64,000 bases of DNA from Phycisphaeraceae bacterium. Its GTDB lineage: Bacteria; Planctomycetota; Phycisphaerae; Phycisphaerales; UBA1924. Positions 54,973 to 63,911 of the stretch are shown here, piece after piece. Position numbers and translations under genes: made by a program. Every line of letters starts with the position of its first letter. Position 1 is the stretch's first letter. The stretch spans positions 111,601 through 175,600 of the forward strand of contig JAHBXD010000007.1 in assembly GCA_019636695.1 (NCBI GenBank). The letters are read 5' to 3'. The notes below the pieces were generated by a model. It worked only from the letters and a program-made list of their open reading frames with translations. It had not been told where the DNA came from and did not search any database.

Positions 54973-55860
54973 GTGACCGATGCCGAACCCATCATCCGAT
55001 TGCGTGGCGTGACAAAACGGTTTGGCGATCAGACCGTGCTCGACGGGTTGAACCTCGATGTTGCGCCAGGGGAAACCATGGTCATCATGGGGGGGTCAGG
55101 TTCGGGTAAGAGCACGACGCTGCGGATGATGATCGGCTCTTTTCCTCCGGATGAGGGGTCGATCGAGCTGTTTGGTCGTGATATCTGCTCGCTTGGTGAT
55201 GAGGCAATGAACGAAGTGCGAAAACGCTTCGGAATCCTGTTCCAATCCGGTGCGCTCTTTCAATCCATGACGATCGCCGAGAACGTGGCTTTGCCACTTC
55301 GGGAGCACACGGATCTTGACCCGGACATCATCGAGATCCAAGTCATGATCAAGTTGGAACTGGTCGGGTTGCGAGAAGCAGCTCAGAAGTTTCCCGCGGA
55401 AATTTCAGGTGGCATGAAAAAGCGCGCGGGTCTGGCACGGGCGCTTGCGCTCGACCCGCGCATCCTCTTTTATGATGAGCCTTCGGCCGGACTCGACCCC
55501 GTGACGAGCGCGCAGATCGATCAGTTGATCGTTTCGCTGTCTCGCAAGCTCGGGGTAACCTCGGTTGTCGTCACCCACGAGATGGACTCGGCTTTCACGA
55601 TTGCGGACCGAATGGCCATGTTGGATCGTGGCCGTCTGATCAAAGTCGCGCCGCGAGAGTGGTATGACACGTTGCGGCGTATGTCGGCCGAGGAATCCGA
55701 GGGACTTGAAGAGCAGGATCGCCTGATTCGGCAGTTTTTGCGCGGAGACCCTGACGGTCCCCTGACGCATAGGCGTGAGGGGTCGGGGTATGAAACGGCC
55801 CTCTTTGGTCCGGGGCCACCCCTGGCGCCGGTGCCGAGCATCGAACCGACACGGCGGTAG
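54973..55860 (+). CDS. mlaF: MlaF-type ABC transporter ATP-binding protein
   Basis: This 295-residue ATPase has Walker A GGSGSGKST (residues 40-48), the Mla-type signature ISGGMKKRAGLARALALDP, Walker B ILFYDEPSAGLDP and the switch VTHEMDSAF. The variant SGGMxxR is typical of the MlaF/Ttg2A group, which drives phospholipid traffic between membranes. The usual permease partner MlaE and the MCE protein MlaD are not beside it, so it is an orphan here. The C-terminal about 50 residues are not conserved. The start is GTG with no Shine-Dalgarno. Confidence 0.88.
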   Translation: MTDAEPIIRLRGVTKRFGDQTVLDGLNLDVAPGETMVIMGGSGSGKSTTLRMMIGSFPPDEGSIELFGRDICSLGDEAMNEVRKRFGILFQSGALFQSMTIAENVALPLREHTDLDPDIIEIQVMIKLELVGLREAAQKFPAEISGGMKKRAGLARALALDPRILFYDEPSAGLDPVTSAQIDQLIVSLSRKLGVTSVVVTHEMDSAFTIADRMAMLDRGRLIKVAPREWYDTLRRMSAEESEGLEEQDRLIRQFLRGDPDGPLTHRREGSGYETALFGPGPPLAPVPSIEPTRR

Positions 55861-55890
55861 GAGGGCGTGGGGACGGATACGCAAATCGGG

Positions 55891-55896
55891 TACAGT
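55891..55896 (+). promoter_or_regulatory. -10-like box upstream of the type VI secretion genes
   Basis: TACAGT lies 27 bases before the ATG of tagJ in the 62-base gap. The -35 region is weak. If active, this is the promoter for the tagJ-tssEFG group. Confidence 0.4.
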
Positions 55897-55922
55897 GAGG
55901 GTCATCCCGCAGTGGAGCATGC

Positions 55923-56747
55923 ATGACCGCAGAAGAACTGATCAAACAGGGTCGGATTGATGAAGCACTGTCAGCCCTCAAGGCTGAAGTCAAAGCCAAA
56001 CCCGCTGAAGCCGGGTTGAGGGTGTTCCTTTTTCAGGTACTTGCGATCAACGGCGATTGGGATCGTGCGTTGACCCAACTGAACGTCGCCGCCGAGATGG
56101 ACGGTCAGCACCTGCTGATGACGCATCTATGCCGCCCGGCGTTGCAGGCCGAGGCATTCCGGCGCGATGTTTTTGCCGGAACACGGACACCGATGCTTTT
56201 CGGCGAGCCGGAGCCGTGGATGGGGTGGCTGGTCCAGGCGAATGCATATTTCGGCCAAGGGAAATTTGCCGCGGCGGCGGAGCTTCGCGATAAAGCGTTT
56301 GAGGCGGCACCCGCGATCGGCGGCTCGTTGAACGGCGAGCCATTCGATTGGATTGCGGACATGGATGGCCGATTAGGGCCTGTTCTAGAGGTGTTAATCG
56401 ATGGGAAATATTACTGGCTGCCGCTTTGCCGCGTTCGTCAGTTGTTGATCGAGCCGCCGGGAGCATTGCGGGATGTCATGTGGACACCGGCAACGCTTGT
56501 GCTTGCAAATGGGGGTCAGGTCGCAGCGCTGATTTTTTCGAGGTATGCCGGTTCCGAGCGTTCGTCTGACCCGATGGTGCGGCTGGGGCGTCGTACGGAA
56601 TGGGATGACCATGCATGCGGGATCAGCACGGGGTTAGGGCAGAAAATGCTTGCGAGTGCGAGTGGCGAGTATGCGATGCTCGAGATTCGCTCGTTCGTGC
56701 AGGATCTACCTGCGCCGACGCCGGGCGGAGGGGCAACCGTTGGCTGA
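55923..56747 (+). CDS. tagJ: Type VI secretion accessory protein TagJ (ImpE family)
   Basis: This 274-residue protein matches the ImpE/TagJ family. An N-terminal TPR-like helical part (AEELIKQGRIDEALSALKAEVKAKPAEAGLRVFLFQVL) with DWDRALTQLNVAAEMD is followed by the conserved FGEPEPWMGWL, and then a C-terminal beta part with PFDWIADMDGRLGPVLEVLIDGKYYWLP. TagJ binds the sheath protein TssB and may help ClpV-driven recycling. Its stop lies within the start of tssE. A GGAG precedes the ATG. The protein is cytoplasmic. Confidence 0.9.
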   Translation: MTAEELIKQGRIDEALSALKAEVKAKPAEAGLRVFLFQVLAINGDWDRALTQLNVAAEMDGQHLLMTHLCRPALQAEAFRRDVFAGTRTPMLFGEPEPWMGWLVQANAYFGQGKFAAAAELRDKAFEAAPAIGGSLNGEPFDWIADMDGRLGPVLEVLIDGKYYWLPLCRVRQLLIEPPGALRDVMWTPATLVLANGGQVAALIFSRYAGSERSSDPMVRLGRRTEWDDHACGISTGLGQKMLASASGEYAMLEIRSFVQDLPAPTPGGGATVG

Positions 56748-57246
56748 ACTGCTACCCGGACAACGCCTGCAGCCGAGTCTTCTCGATCGGTTGACAAACG
56801 ACACCCCCGAGTCCAAGGTCGAGTCTCGGGAGAAGCGTGTGATGTCGATGCGTCAGCTGCGTGCGGCAGTGCTGCGCGATCTCGGTTGGCTGCTCAACAC
56901 ACCCAACAAGGATAACACGCATGAGTTCGACAATTATCCTGAAGTGCGCAGGAGTGTGCTGAACTTCGGTATGCCCGACTATACCGGGCTGACCGTATCG
57001 ATGATGACGTCAACCGACCTGGAAAGGGAGATTCGCGAAGCGATCGAGTTCTTCGAGCCTCGGATTGTTCACGGCTCGTTACGGGTCAGTTCACTGCCTT
57101 CGTCGCAGCAGCCCGGTTTCAACTCCATAGCGTTGGAGGTGGCCGGCGAGGTATGGGCGCAGCCGGTGCCTGAGCACGTGTACTTGAGGACCGAGGTGGA
57201 CCTGGAGACCGGGCAGTGCAGGTTGCAGGAGGGGTCGCGTGGATAA
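56740..57246 (+). CDS. tssE: Type VI secretion baseplate protein TssE (gp25-like)
   Basis: This 168-residue protein has the TssE N-terminus (LAELLPGQRLQPSLLDRLTND), the conserved MRQLRAAVLRDLGWLLNT and the gp25 core TDLEREIREAIEFFEPRI containing the characteristic EPR. TssE is a baseplate wedge subunit. The start is taken as TTG at 56740 because the family N-terminus begins exactly there and a strong GGAGGGG lies six bases upstream. An ATG at 56650 would add unrelated Arg-rich residues. It overlaps tagJ by eight bases and tssF by eight bases. Confidence 0.92.
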   Translation: MAELLPGQRLQPSLLDRLTNDTPESKVESREKRVMSMRQLRAAVLRDLGWLLNTPNKDNTHEFDNYPEVRRSVLNFGMPDYTGLTVSMMTSTDLEREIREAIEFFEPRIVHGSLRVSSLPSSQQPGFNSIALEVAGEVWAQPVPEHVYLRTEVDLETGQCRLQEGSRG

Positions 57247-59134
57247 CCGGCTGCTCCATCATTACAACCGGGAGCTTGCGCACCTGCGGAAAGGCGCCGA
57301 GGAATTTGCGCGAGAGTTTCCGCTTGTCGCCAAGCGGCTGGAGCTTGAGGGCGGAGTTTGCCCCGATCCGTATGTCGAGCGGCTGCTGGAGGGGTTTGCG
57401 TATCTGACCGCGCGCATTCAGGTCAAGCTTGACGCTGAGTTTCCGCGATTTACTCAGCATCTGCTTGAAGCGGTCTATCCGCATTTTCTCGCGCCTACGC
57501 CGAGCATGTGCATTGTGCAGTTCATACCGGATGCTTCCGACGCCGCGCTCGCGGCGGGCCTTCGAGTGCCCAAAGGCTCGACCTTGAAGAGCGTGCTTGG
57601 AAGGGGCGATCACACCGCGTGTCAGTATCGAACCGCACATGAAACAACGCTGTATCCCCTTCGACTGACCGAAGTGCAGTATTACACGCGTGAAGTCGGC
57701 ACGCTCGAATTGCCGCGAGCTCTGGGCGCACGAGGGCCGATCAAAAGCGCGCTTCGCGTGAAGATTGAGGTTGGCGCCGGGCTTGCTGCCGGAGAGATCA
57801 AGATCTCGGAACTGCCTTTCTTTCTTTCAGGCAGCGATCAGTCGCCGATGCGCCTGCACGAGCTGATTATGGCCCACACCGCGGGCATTGTGGTCAGGGC
57901 GACGGGCAAACCGTCGGCATGGGAGAGCCTGCTTGATCGCGAGGTTATCCAGCCGCTGGGGTACGACGACGAGCACTCGCTGTTGCCGCTGACGCCGCGT
58001 GGTTTTCACGGATATCGCTTGCTGCAGGAATACTTCACACTTCCGCAGCGATTCCTTTTCGTCAATCTCCGTGGTTTAGATCGCGCGCTGGCCGAGCGTG
58101 CAGAGCGGGAGTTCGAGATCATCTTGGCGTTTGATGATGAGGATCGGAAGCTCGAAGGCATGATCGATCGCGAGAATGTGGCGATCTTCTGCAGTCCGGC
58201 GATCAATCTCTTTGAGCGGCGGGCAGACCGCATCAATGTCACGGACAAGGAGTTTGAGTTTCACGTCGTGCCCGATCGGGCGCGACCGCTGGATTATGAA
58301 GTCTATGACATCCTCGGCGTGGAAGGGTTCGGCGCGCAGGGCGATGCGCAACAGCGTTTCAAGCCGTTTTATGCCGCCAATGATTTTTCCGATGTCGCGG
58401 GCGAAGCATATTTCTCGGTGGTGCGCCGTTCTCGCGTGCTCAGTGAGAAGGAGCAGCGTCAAGTCGGCAAGACGCAGTCGTTGACCTACAAAGGATCGGA
58501 GGTTTTTCTTTCCATCGTGGATTCGTCACACGCACCGTATCGCTCCGATCTGCGCCAGTTGGGTGTCGAAACGCTGTGCACCAATCGTCATCTGCCGCAG
58601 TTCATGCCTGTCGGCGAGCGTGCGGGTCGTACGGATTTTACAACGGAACTCGGCGCCGCGGTCAAGGAAGTCCGTGTGATCAGCGGGCCGACCGAGCCGA
58701 AATCCAGCGCTGCCGAGGGTGAAGTTGCCTGGCGCCTCATCAGCCATCTGACGTTGAACTATCTTTCACTAGCCGACAGTGCCGATGGGGCGGGCGCCTC
58801 TGCGCTTCGCGACCTGCTTCGTCTGTACGCCGATGCGACCGATCTGGCCAGCCGACGCCAGATCGAGGGCGTTCGGTCCGTCTCGTGCGCTCCGATCACC
58901 CGTCGCGTCCCGACGCCCGGACCGATCGCGTTCGCACGTGGGCTGGAAGTTCACCTGACGCTTTCCGATACGCTCTTTGAAGGCCGCGGGATCTTCATTC
59001 TCGGAAGCGTGCTGGAGCGTTTCTTTGCGAAATATGTTTCGATCAACTCGTTCACGGAGACGGTTCTCCGTTCAGAGGAGCGGGGGCTGGTGCATCGATG
59101 GAAGCCGAGACTCGGCCAGCGGGCGATCGTATGA
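57239..59134 (+). CDS. tssF: Type VI secretion baseplate protein TssF
   Basis: This 631-residue protein has the TssF (VasA/ImpG) hallmarks: the N-terminus NRLLHHYNRELAHLRKGAEEFAREFP, the early segment DPYVERLLEGFAYLTARIQVKLD and EAVYPHFLAPTPSM, and the late FARGLEVHLTL and RFFAKYVSINSFTETVL. TssF forms the baseplate wedge with TssE, TssG and TssK. The start is GTG at 57239, inside the tssE end, and the length is normal. tssK is not in the window. Confidence 0.95.
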   Translation: MDNRLLHHYNRELAHLRKGAEEFAREFPLVAKRLELEGGVCPDPYVERLLEGFAYLTARIQVKLDAEFPRFTQHLLEAVYPHFLAPTPSMCIVQFIPDASDAALAAGLRVPKGSTLKSVLGRGDHTACQYRTAHETTLYPLRLTEVQYYTREVGTLELPRALGARGPIKSALRVKIEVGAGLAAGEIKISELPFFLSGSDQSPMRLHELIMAHTAGIVVRATGKPSAWESLLDREVIQPLGYDDEHSLLPLTPRGFHGYRLLQEYFTLPQRFLFVNLRGLDRALAERAEREFEIILAFDDEDRKLEGMIDRENVAIFCSPAINLFERRADRINVTDKEFEFHVVPDRARPLDYEVYDILGVEGFGAQGDAQQRFKPFYAANDFSDVAGEAYFSVVRRSRVLSEKEQRQVGKTQSLTYKGSEVFLSIVDSSHAPYRSDLRQLGVETLCTNRHLPQFMPVGERAGRTDFTTELGAAVKEVRVISGPTEPKSSAAEGEVAWRLISHLTLNYLSLADSADGAGASALRDLLRLYADATDLASRRQIEGVRSVSCAPITRRVPTPGPIAFARGLEVHLTLSDTLFEGRGIFILGSVLERFFAKYVSINSFTETVLRSEERGLVHRWKPRLGQRAIV

Positions 59135-60249
59135 CCAGTTCGGAAGGAGCACTTCCGGATGGGGTAAGCCCGGGCGTCGTCTCGGATGTGCCCGCTGCGC
59201 CAGACGCCCTCACGGAAGCGCAGCGTGCGATCGACGGCTGGAAGGACCGGCCGGAAATCATGGTTTTTCTTGAGGAACTTCGGGAGCGACCCCACGAGTT
59301 CGATTTCTTCGCCACGCTGCGTCGGCTCGAAGCACTGGCTTCTGATCGTCCTCGATTCGGCCGATCGCCGACTCCGGATCGAGAAGTCGTGCGGTTCGGT
59401 CAGGAGCCGAGCCTTGCCTTCGCACCAAGCCCGCTCGCGCGAGTACATGACCCTGTGGGGCGCCGTCCTCCCCGGATCATGCTGCACTGTTTCGGGCTGC
59501 TCGGGCCGAACGGACCGTTGCCGTCGCACCTGACCGAGTTTGTCCGCGATCGTACCTTCAACTGGAAAGACCAGGGGTTCGCTCGTTTTCTCGACATTTT
59601 TCACCACCGTCTGACGCTTCTTTTCTACAGGGCGTGGGCGCTCAATCAGGCTTCCGTCAATCGGGACCGCCCGGCGGAGAATCGCTTTGCGATGTACGTC
59701 GGTTCGCTCATCGGCATCGGTGATGAGTCGCTGTTGCAACGCGATGCGGTTCCGGATCTGGCAAAGTTGCACTACAGCGGGCGCCTTGCCCTACACACCA
59801 AGAATGCCGAGGGCCTTGAGAAACTTGTCGCCGACTTCTTCGGTGTGCCCTGCCGCTTGGTCGAGTTCGTCGGGCAATGGCTTTCAGTCCCAGCCGATGC
59901 CATCTGCCGCCTGGGGGCTGGTCGATCGACGGGTGAACTTGGGCGGAGCGTGATCGTCGGTTCGCGGCTGTGGGATGTGCAGCAGCGGTTCCGGTTGCGG
60001 CTGGGGCCGATGTCGAGGGAGGATTACGAGCGGTTTCTGCCCACGGGGGCCAGCTTTCCGAGACTGGTCGACTGGGTACGCAACTACTGCGGCTTTGAGT
60101 TTACTTGGGATGCGCAACTGGTATTGCGGCGGGAGGATGTCCCTACCACGCGTCTAGGCGCGGAGGGACGGCTGGGATGGACGACGTGGCTCGCGACTCG
60201 GCCGCTGGCACACGATCCGGAGACACTGGTTTTGCGTGGTCCCGACTGA
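59131..60249 (+). CDS. tssG: Type VI secretion baseplate protein TssG
   Basis: This 372-residue protein shows the TssG (ImpH) pattern: HEFDFFATLRRLEAL near the N-terminus, then VRFGQEPSLAFAPSPLA, FGLLGPNGPLPSHLTEFVRDR and FLDIFHHRLTLLFYRAW. The C-terminal half contains GPMSREDYERFLPTGASFP and LVDWVRNYCGFEFTWDAQLVL. It pairs with TssF in the baseplate. The ATG at 59131 overlaps the tssF stop (ATGA). An in-frame start at 59098 would add 11 residues and is less likely. Confidence 0.93.
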   Translation: MTSSEGALPDGVSPGVVSDVPAAPDALTEAQRAIDGWKDRPEIMVFLEELRERPHEFDFFATLRRLEALASDRPRFGRSPTPDREVVRFGQEPSLAFAPSPLARVHDPVGRRPPRIMLHCFGLLGPNGPLPSHLTEFVRDRTFNWKDQGFARFLDIFHHRLTLLFYRAWALNQASVNRDRPAENRFAMYVGSLIGIGDESLLQRDAVPDLAKLHYSGRLALHTKNAEGLEKLVADFFGVPCRLVEFVGQWLSVPADAICRLGAGRSTGELGRSVIVGSRLWDVQQRFRLRLGPMSREDYERFLPTGASFPRLVDWVRNYCGFEFTWDAQLVLRREDVPTTRLGAEGRLGWTTWLATRPLAHDPETLVLRGPD

Positions 60250-60333
60250 TTCCCTCCGCCGGGTTTCCCGGCTCCACATCCTGTGGTATCTTGGCGTGTC
60301 CGGGTGGAGAATCCCCCGGATCAGGAGGTCCGC

Positions 60334-63081
60334 ATGGCTGAGGTCAATCTGCAGAAGCTGTTCGGGGCATTGAACAGCCTGTGCTATCGCTCGATGGAAG
60401 CGGCGGCGATTGTCGCCAAACAGCTCGGGAACCCCGAAGTCACGCTTCAGCACTTCATCAAGCAGTTGATGCAATTGCAGGATAGTGATCTTGCGAGGCT
60501 GGTTCGGCACTATAACCTCAACCCATCCAAACTCCTGCAGGATGTCGATGTCTCTGTCGAACGCCTGAAACGGGGAAGCGCCGGTCTAGGGGGGTTTTCG
60601 ACCGAGCTGCAGAACGCGTTGCTGCAAGCGTGGATTGCTGCGGGCATGATGTTCGGTGACCGCAAGATCCGTTCCGCACACATCTTTTTCTCGCTCCTGA
60701 ACCGTGCTTCAGATCGGAAGGATCTTCTGGCTGTGAGTCAGGAGTTCGGCAAGATCGATCACGAGGTGTTGCTGCGTGAGGCGGACAAGATTCTCGGTGA
60801 TAGCGTCGAGGGTGTGCTGAATCTTCGCGAAGGCGGACAGGTGACCGGCGATGGAGCAGCGCCTGGCGAGGCATCAGGGGCCATGGCGCCCGCGGGCATG
60901 GGCAAAGAAGAGGCCATTCGCCGCTTCTGCAAGGATCTGACCGCCCAGGCACGCGAAGGGAAGATCGACCAAATCGTCGGTCGCGATGATGAAACGCGCC
61001 AGGTCATTGACATCCTGATGCGCCGGCGGCAGAACAATCCGTTGCTGACCGGTGAAGCCGGCGTCGGCAAGACGGCCGTTGTAGAGGGGTTTGCGCACAA
61101 GATCGTCCAGGGGGACGTGCCTCCCCCTCTGCGCGATGTGCGGCTTCTGGAGCTTGATCTCGCGGCATTGCAGGCCGGGGCGAGCATGAAAGGCGAGTTC
61201 GAGAATCGCCTCAAGCAGGTCATCGAGGAAGTGCAGTCAAGCCCGAAGCCGATTGTGATGTTTATCGACGAAGTGCACACGCTTATGGGTGCGGGTGGAG
61301 CGGCGGGCACCGGCGACGCGGCTCAGCTTCTCAAGCCAGCGCTTGCCCGCGGCACGCTTCGGACCGTGGCTGCGACGACCTGGTCCGAATACAAAAAGCA
61401 TATTGAGAAAGATCCGGCGTTGACGCGCCGATTCCAGACCGTAAAGGTCGACGAACCCGATGTCGCTCGCGCGATTCTGATGATGCGCAAGGTTGCCGAC
61501 GCCTTTGAAAAACACCATAAAGTGCAGATTCTCGACGAAGCGATCGAGTCTGCCGTGAAACTCAGCGATCGGTATATCCACGGAAGGCAATTGCCCGACA
61601 AGGCCGTGAGCCTGCTGGATACTGCCTGCGCTCGCGTCGCCGTCGGTCAGCACGCCGTTCCGGCGGAGGTGGATGACACGCGTAAACGTATTGAAGCACT
61701 CGAGACTGAACGGGGCATCCTGCAGAGGGAGACCGCCGTGGGCATGGACCATGCCGCGCGCATGGTTGAAGTCGAGGGACGGATTCGCGAACAGCAGGAG
61801 CGGCTCGCTCAACTTGAAGCGAACTGGAAGCGAGAGAAGGATCTTGTTGACCAGATTTTGACAATTCGATCCAAGCTCCGCGGGCCAGCACGCATCGAGC
61901 CGGTCGACCAGACGCACTCTCGCGAAGAAGCGCAGGCCGGACAAGCGGTCAAGGCGGCTGTCCCTCCGGAAAGCCAGCTCTCTGATGCCGAACGAGCACA
62001 GCTCATCACGGATTTGAAGAAGCTTCAGGCCGACCTTGCCGAATTGCAGGGAGATCACCCGCTGATTCTGCCCAGTTGCGACGGTCAGGCGGTTGCCGCG
62101 GTCGTCGCCGATTGGACGGGAGTGCCTGTCGGCCGCATGGTCAAGAATGAGGTCGAAGCGGTGCTCCGGCTGAGCGACACGCTCAATAAGCGGATCATCG
62201 GCCAGCGCCATGCGCTCGACGCCATCGCGAAGCGCATTCAGACCAGTCGCGCGGGGCTTGAGAATCCCAATAAGCCGATCGGGGTCTTCATGCTCGCCGG
62301 AACGAGCGGTGTCGGCAAGACGGAAACTGCCCTCGCGCTTGCCGAGGCCCTCTACGGCGATGAAGACAACGTCATCACGATCAACATGAGCGAGTATCAG
62401 GAGGCCCACAAGGTGGCCACGCTCATGGGGCCTCCGCCGGGATATGTCGGTTTCGGTTCAGGCGGCATTCTTACGGAGGCGGTCCGCCGCAAACCCTACT
62501 CGATCGTGCTGCTCGATGAGGTCGAGAAGGCCCACGGCGACATTCACGAAGTTTTCTTCCAGGTCTTCGACAAGGGCGTGATGAAGGACTCAGAAGGCAC
62601 TGAGATCAACTTCAGAAACACCATCATCCTTCTGACCACCAACGCCGGGTCGGATCTGATCATGAACATGTGCAAGGATCCCGAGCTTCTGCCTGATGTG
62701 GAGGCGCTGCAGCAGGCGCTTCGAGCGCCACTGCTCAAGGTGTTCCCCGCGGCACTTCTCGGCCGCCTTACCGTCATTCCGTATTACCCGCTCACGGACG
62801 AGATGATCCGCCTGATCGCGAAACTCCAGCTTTCTCGCATAGAGCGTCGAATTCGCGAGAATCACAAGGCCGAGTTCATCATCAAACCCGAGGTCATCGA
62901 TCTGATCGCCAGCCGATGCACCGAGCTCGAGTCCGGCGGTCGCATGATTGACAATATCCTGACACAGACCCTCCTCCCGGACCTCTCCAACGAGTTCCTG
63001 AAGCGCATGATCGCCGGAGGGGAGGTCCGTTCGGTCTCCGTTGGAGTAAACGACAGCACTTTTGCGTATGAGTTTGCCTGA
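60334..63081 (+). CDS. clpV: Type VI secretion ATPase ClpV (TssH)
   Basis: ClpV disassembles the contracted TssB/TssC sheath using ATP. This 915-residue AAA+ protein has an N-terminal repeat domain (NLQKLFGALNSLCYRSMEAAA), the first ATPase with Walker A GEAGVGKT (240-247) and Walker B VMFIDEVHTLMGAGG, a coiled middle domain (about 445-590), and the second ATPase with Walker A GTSGVGKT (656-663) and IVLLDEVEKAH. The N-terminal part and the T6SS context favour ClpV over ClpB. AGGAGG lies five bases before the ATG. A TATCTT (near 60291) may be its own -10 box. Confidence 0.94.
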   Translation: MAEVNLQKLFGALNSLCYRSMEAAAIVAKQLGNPEVTLQHFIKQLMQLQDSDLARLVRHYNLNPSKLLQDVDVSVERLKRGSAGLGGFSTELQNALLQAWIAAGMMFGDRKIRSAHIFFSLLNRASDRKDLLAVSQEFGKIDHEVLLREADKILGDSVEGVLNLREGGQVTGDGAAPGEASGAMAPAGMGKEEAIRRFCKDLTAQAREGKIDQIVGRDDETRQVIDILMRRRQNNPLLTGEAGVGKTAVVEGFAHKIVQGDVPPPLRDVRLLELDLAALQAGASMKGEFENRLKQVIEEVQSSPKPIVMFIDEVHTLMGAGGAAGTGDAAQLLKPALARGTLRTVAATTWSEYKKHIEKDPALTRRFQTVKVDEPDVARAILMMRKVADAFEKHHKVQILDEAIESAVKLSDRYIHGRQLPDKAVSLLDTACARVAVGQHAVPAEVDDTRKRIEALETERGILQRETAVGMDHAARMVEVEGRIREQQERLAQLEANWKREKDLVDQILTIRSKLRGPARIEPVDQTHSREEAQAGQAVKAAVPPESQLSDAERAQLITDLKKLQADLAELQGDHPLILPSCDGQAVAAVVADWTGVPVGRMVKNEVEAVLRLSDTLNKRIIGQRHALDAIAKRIQTSRAGLENPNKPIGVFMLAGTSGVGKTETALALAEALYGDEDNVITINMSEYQEAHKVATLMGPPPGYVGFGSGGILTEAVRRKPYSIVLLDEVEKAHGDIHEVFFQVFDKGVMKDSEGTEINFRNTIILLTTNAGSDLIMNMCKDPELLPDVEALQQALRAPLLKVFPAALLGRLTVIPYYPLTDEMIRLIAKLQLSRIERRIRENHKAEFIIKPEVIDLIASRCTELESGGRMIDNILTQTLLPDLSNEFLKRMIAGGEVRSVSVGVNDSTFAYEFA

Positions 63082-63167
63082 TGCGCCTGAAACGGGCAGT
63101 TGTGTCTATCTTGGGCGTATTCCACTAGCTCTCCCATCGGCTGTGGGTGTTCTTGAAAGTCCCTTCT

Positions 63168-63911
63168 ATGCAGGCCTCAGATCGACAAGCCTTTCTGCGT
63201 CTAGCTGCGATGCACAACGCGTGCATCGTGGTACGCGAGGGTTTTCCCGAAGGGCTGGCAAAGTCCGGGTCGCCGGACACAAAGCCGCGGCTGGCGGGTC
63301 TTGATCTCCCCATTGCCCAGACAGACCAGGGTAATTACCAGGTAGCCGGTCTTGCTGTCGATCCAAGCGTGCATCCGGGAGTCTTCAGGCAACGCCGTCG
63401 CCGCGTGCGGGAAGATGCGCTCAAGCGTCTGATCCGCTCCCAGGGCGCGGAAGACATGGCATCTCTCAACAAGTTGCATGAGCAGGGGCGTACGCCTTGG
63501 GCCATCAATGCTGACGCCAAATCCCCCCGATATGGGGGGGTAATTCACGACGGCCGCTATCTTCACGACGTCCACGAGGTGGTCACAGCCGTCGGCGCTG
63601 GGCAGCCAGGCCACGGCATGATGCTGACTTCGTTGATAGTGCAGTCACTCGGGCCGTCGCGTGCGGTGGGGGCATCGCCAAAGGTGTCGATGGCCGAAGA
63701 CGAGTATTCCGCGTTTATCGGACGTGGAGAACAAGCGATCGAAGTCGTTTTGCAGAGCGCACAGGAAGTGGAACGTGTGCTAGCGGTCTGCGCTGACCGC
63801 GCTTCGCGGTTATGGACGTGGCTGGCAGATTCGGCCACGAAGCAGTTCGGCGGTTTGCGGTTTGCGGATTTTGTGGCGGCGGCCCGCGGCGGAAACGCGG
63901 TGGGACGATAG
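63168..63911 (+). CDS. Unrecognised protein downstream of clpV
   Basis: This 247-residue frame has protein-like composition: an N-terminal alpha/beta part (RQAFLRLAAMHNACIVVREG, TDQGNYQVAGLAVDPSVHPGVF), a middle with LNKLHEQGRTPWAINADAK and GGVIHDGRYLHDVHEVV, and an Ala/Val-rich helical end with SRLWTWLADSATKQFGG. No signal peptide or membrane span is seen and no family is recognised. The ATG at 63168 is chosen; a GTG at 63147 is possible. It follows clpV by 86 bases on the same strand, so it could be type VI cargo or simply a neighbour. Leftward frames over the same region are less protein-like. Confidence 0.55.
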   Translation: MQASDRQAFLRLAAMHNACIVVREGFPEGLAKSGSPDTKPRLAGLDLPIAQTDQGNYQVAGLAVDPSVHPGVFRQRRRRVREDALKRLIRSQGAEDMASLNKLHEQGRTPWAINADAKSPRYGGVIHDGRYLHDVHEVVTAVGAGQPGHGMMLTSLIVQSLGPSRAVGASPKVSMAEDEYSAFIGRGEQAIEVVLQSAQEVERVLAVCADRASRLWTWLADSATKQFGGLRFADFVAAARGGNAVGR

